In this document: piece by piece, positions 22,806 to 24,270 of the stretch
Layout: every line of letters begins with the position of its first letter
Position numbering within the stretch: position 1 is the stretch's first letter
Assembly: GCA_004558955.1 (NCBI GenBank)
Contig: SFZC01000013.1
Coordinates: 1-24,270, forward strand
From: a bacterium
Lineage (GTDB): Bacteria > Cyanobacteriota > Vampirovibrionia > Gastranaerophilales > Gastranaerophilaceae
DNA: 24,270 nucleotides
Reading direction: 5' to 3'
Position numbers and translations under genes: made by a program
The notes under the pieces: model-generated
Told to the model about the DNA's origin: nothing
Databases searched by the model: none
Seen by the model: only the letters and a program-made list of their open reading frames with translations

Positions 22806-24120
22806 AATTTTTAGTTTTAGCCAAAACAAATTGGGTTGGGTATATAAAAACAGTTTATTTTTACAAAAAATTGATTGGTTTATTTTGCTGTTTATCGCAT
22901 TAACCTTCATTACATCAACCGTAATGAGTTCTGATGCGATAGGATTTTTTGCACTGATAGTAATGTTTTTGACTTTTGTCAAATTATTGACAAAACCGAA
23001 GGAAAACTTATCCTTCCAAAGCTTTGAAATTTGGTTGATTGCATACTTTATGATAGTTATTATAAGTTTGTTTGGTTCGACCTTATTTTCGCTGAGTTTG
23101 AAAGGATTTTTCAAGACCTTCGTTTATCTTGGATTTTACTTCTCGGTAGCACAATATTTAAAAAATCACAAAAACCATACTCTTTGGATTTTAGCAATAA
23201 TCGGCTTGTGTACGGCAAGTGAAACAATCGTTGGATTTATGCAAAGTTTCTTGCACCTTGATGAGATTTCAACTTGGCAAGACACCTCAAGAATAAATCC
23301 TGAGGACGTAATTTCTCGAGTTTACGGAACTTTACAACCGTTAAACCCTAATTTATTTGGCGGTTATCTGATTGCGGGCTACCCGATATTCCTCGGAAGT
23401 ACCTTATATTTCGGATTAAAAAAGAACCTTCATGGAGTCGGAATTTCGTTAATTTTGGCATTGCTCGGAGTTTACACAATCTTCCAAACAGGGTGTAGAG
23501 GTGCATATTTGGCACTAATGCTGATTTTTGGTTGTGCATTTCTGATTTCTGCAAAATTCTTTTGGAACAAGTATAAAAAACTTTATACATCGTTCATTTC
23601 AACAATAATTGTATTATTTTTCTGTGCAATAACTTGTGTAAGTTCATTAAGACACCGATTTATGTCAATTTTTGCAATGAGAAACGACTCTTCAAACTCG
23701 TTCAGATTTAACGTGTATAATTCTGCGATTCAGATGTTCAAAGACAACTGGCTTTTGGGTATCGGTGTCGGAAATAAAAACTTTAGAGAAATTTACGGTT
23801 TGTACATGAAAACAGGGTTTGATGCATTGAGTGCATATAATATTTATCTTGAAATAGCAGTAGAAAGCGGAATTTTCGCCTTGATTGCATTTTTAGGATT
23901 TTTATTCACCTTGATTAAACGTGCAATTTCCTACATATTTAACTCTGAAAATATTGAACAAATCATATTTGTTTCAACCGCAGTAATCTCAATATTAGCA
24001 GTATGCTTTCACGGCTTTGTCGATACAATATTCTTCAGACCACAGTTGCAATTCGTATTTTGGGCATTTGTAGCAATCATTACCGCAAATATTGAAAATA
24101 CTAAAACAATGAATGCATAA
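22792..24120 (+). CDS. O-antigen ligase/IctB-like polytopic membrane protein
   Basis: A 442-residue integral membrane protein with about ten membrane helices and a large loop between the late helices, the layout of the Wzy/WaaL (PF04932) family. SRVYGTLQPLNPNLFGGYL (175-193), FQTGCRGAYLA (231-241) and SNSFRFNVYNSAIQMF...LLGIGVGNKNF...LSAYNIYLEIAVESG (301-360) closely follow the cyanobacterial IctB branch, once proposed as a bicarbonate transporter but better seen as an O-antigen-ligase/glycan-polymerase relative. Next to a heptose kinase, a role in LPS or glycan ligation is more likely. It starts inside the preceding gene (ATG 22792, with a second ATG at 22795) and has no Shine-Dalgarno of its own. 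A strong terminator follows. Confidence 0.85.
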   Translation: MMFNKIFSFSQNKLGWVYKNSLFLQKIDWFILLFIALTFITSTVMSSDAIGFFALIVMFLTFVKLLTKPKENLSFQSFEIWLIAYFMIVIISLFGSTLFSLSLKGFFKTFVYLGFYFSVAQYLKNHKNHTLWILAIIGLCTASETIVGFMQSFLHLDEISTWQDTSRINPEDVISRVYGTLQPLNPNLFGGYLIAGYPIFLGSTLYFGLKKNLHGVGISLILALLGVYTIFQTGCRGAYLALMLIFGCAFLISAKFFWNKYKKLYTSFISTIIVLFFCAITCVSSLRHRFMSIFAMRNDSSNSFRFNVYNSAIQMFKDNWLLGIGVGNKNFREIYGLYMKTGFDALSAYNIYLEIAVESGIFALIAFLGFLFTLIKRAISYIFNSENIEQIIFVSTAVISILAVCFHGFVDTIFFRPQLQFVFWAFVAIITANIENTKTMNA

Positions 24121-24143
24121 TTCAAAAAATTGTAATACTACTA

Positions 24144-24173
24144 AAAAAACTCGCAAATATATGCGAGTTTTTT
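24144..24173. terminator. symmetric, probably bidirectional terminator
   Basis: Perfect 12-base stem AAAAAACTCGCA (24144-24155) and TGCGAGTTTTTT (24162-24173) with a six-base loop. The A run on one side and T run on the other make it a rho-independent terminator on both strands. It follows the ligase-like gene by 23 bases. Confidence 0.9.
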
Positions 24174-24186
24174 AGTTTAAATTTTT

Positions 24187-24270
24187 CTAGCAAGTCCAGC
24201 AACACCTGCCATACATAGGCATACACGAGGACATATAAGGCATACATTGTTTTAGTATTTTCAATATTTG
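24187..24270 (-). CDS. possible partial gene: cysteine/methionine-rich C-terminus
   Basis: Minus-strand open frame from the window edge to a TAG at 24187-24189: 27 residues ending CMPYMSSCMPMYGRCCWTC, with five cysteines in the last 19. A gene here would end 13 bases before the symmetric terminator, which supports a convergent gene. The upstream part is outside the window and overlaps the inverted-repeat arm in a different frame from the ligase-like gene. It could be the end of a Cys-rich peptide or a chance frame; the start cannot be placed. Confidence 0.35.
   Translation of the reverse strand, partial: QILKILKQCMPYMSSCMPMYGRCCWTC

Larger units (their letters stand above)
24086..24270. repeat. 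inverted repeat with one arm at the window end
   Basis: Bases 24086-24111 (end of the ligase-like gene) reappear as their exact reverse complement at 24245-24270, 26 of 26, extending to 30 of 31 with one mismatch (24086-24116 and 24240-24270). The second arm runs to the very last base, so its true length is unknown. It may be a real inverted duplication or a fold-back assembly artefact. Confidence 0.85.

Overview
The window is AT-rich (I judge about a third G+C, not counted) and carries 23 apparently intact protein-coding genes, one gene split by an in-frame stop, and the edge of a possible further gene at the right end. It is probably from a non-photosynthetic cyanobacterial relative, the gut Gastranaerophilales/Vampirovibrionia ('Melainabacteria'). 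The evidence is the type IV pilin-like protein with an MKRGFTLAEVLITLG start and a DGWKIxxDYPW end, an IctB-type O-antigen-ligase protein next to a DUF4330 protein (both familiar from cyanobacteria), a GyrA box of the form QNRATRGKSG, and LPS-type heptose metabolism. This placement is inference from remembered family features, not a search. No rRNA, tRNA, CRISPR array or insertion sequence with a transposase was seen.

Layout. 1-243: a TIR-bounded repeat ending exactly at the stop codon of a pilin-like gene on the minus strand (242-910), which has an in-frame TGA at codon 80. 975-1184: a small HTH regulator, divergent from the pilin gene, whose 5' end overlaps the pilin promoter. 1306-3870: gyrA with a strong hairpin after it. 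3954-4256: a small secreted Cys protein. 4285-5904 (minus): a family 2 glycosyltransferase with about 250 extra N-terminal residues that look like three fibronectin-III-type modules. 5950-6922 (minus): comF and a coupled unknown gene. 6999-9764 (plus): secreted GxSxG hydrolase, unknown protein and NagZ. 9846-11183 (minus): der. 11382-13226: dnaK with terminator. 13371-15179: orphan membrane histidine kinase. 15181-15602: a 420-base gene-free stretch holding two more copies of the repeat. 15603-18323 (minus): tight operon of NTF2-like secreted protein, lspA, a RluA-type pseudouridine synthase and a LapA-like membrane coiled-coil protein. 18483-24120 (plus): small protein, 2-hydroxyacyl-CoA dehydratase-type activase, two unknown proteins, heptose-7-phosphate kinase, DUF4330 protein and IctB/O-antigen-ligase-like protein, ending at a symmetric terminator.

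How it fits together: mostly a housekeeping chromosome segment (topology, ribosome and RNA maturation, protein folding) mixed with envelope genes (LPS heptose and ligase, lipoprotein signal peptidase, PG recycling, secreted proteins).

The most unusual signals are: (a) several genes have no Shine-Dalgarno but a -10 box (often extended, TGN) exactly six bases before ATG, implying leaderless mRNAs; (b) the repeat family with terminal inverted repeats and nested hairpins; (c) the in-frame TGA in the pilin gene, in a window where none of the 24 annotated genes terminates with TGA; (d) the FnIII-like/GT2 fusion; (e) an inverted repeat that ends at the window edge and may be an assembly fold-back.
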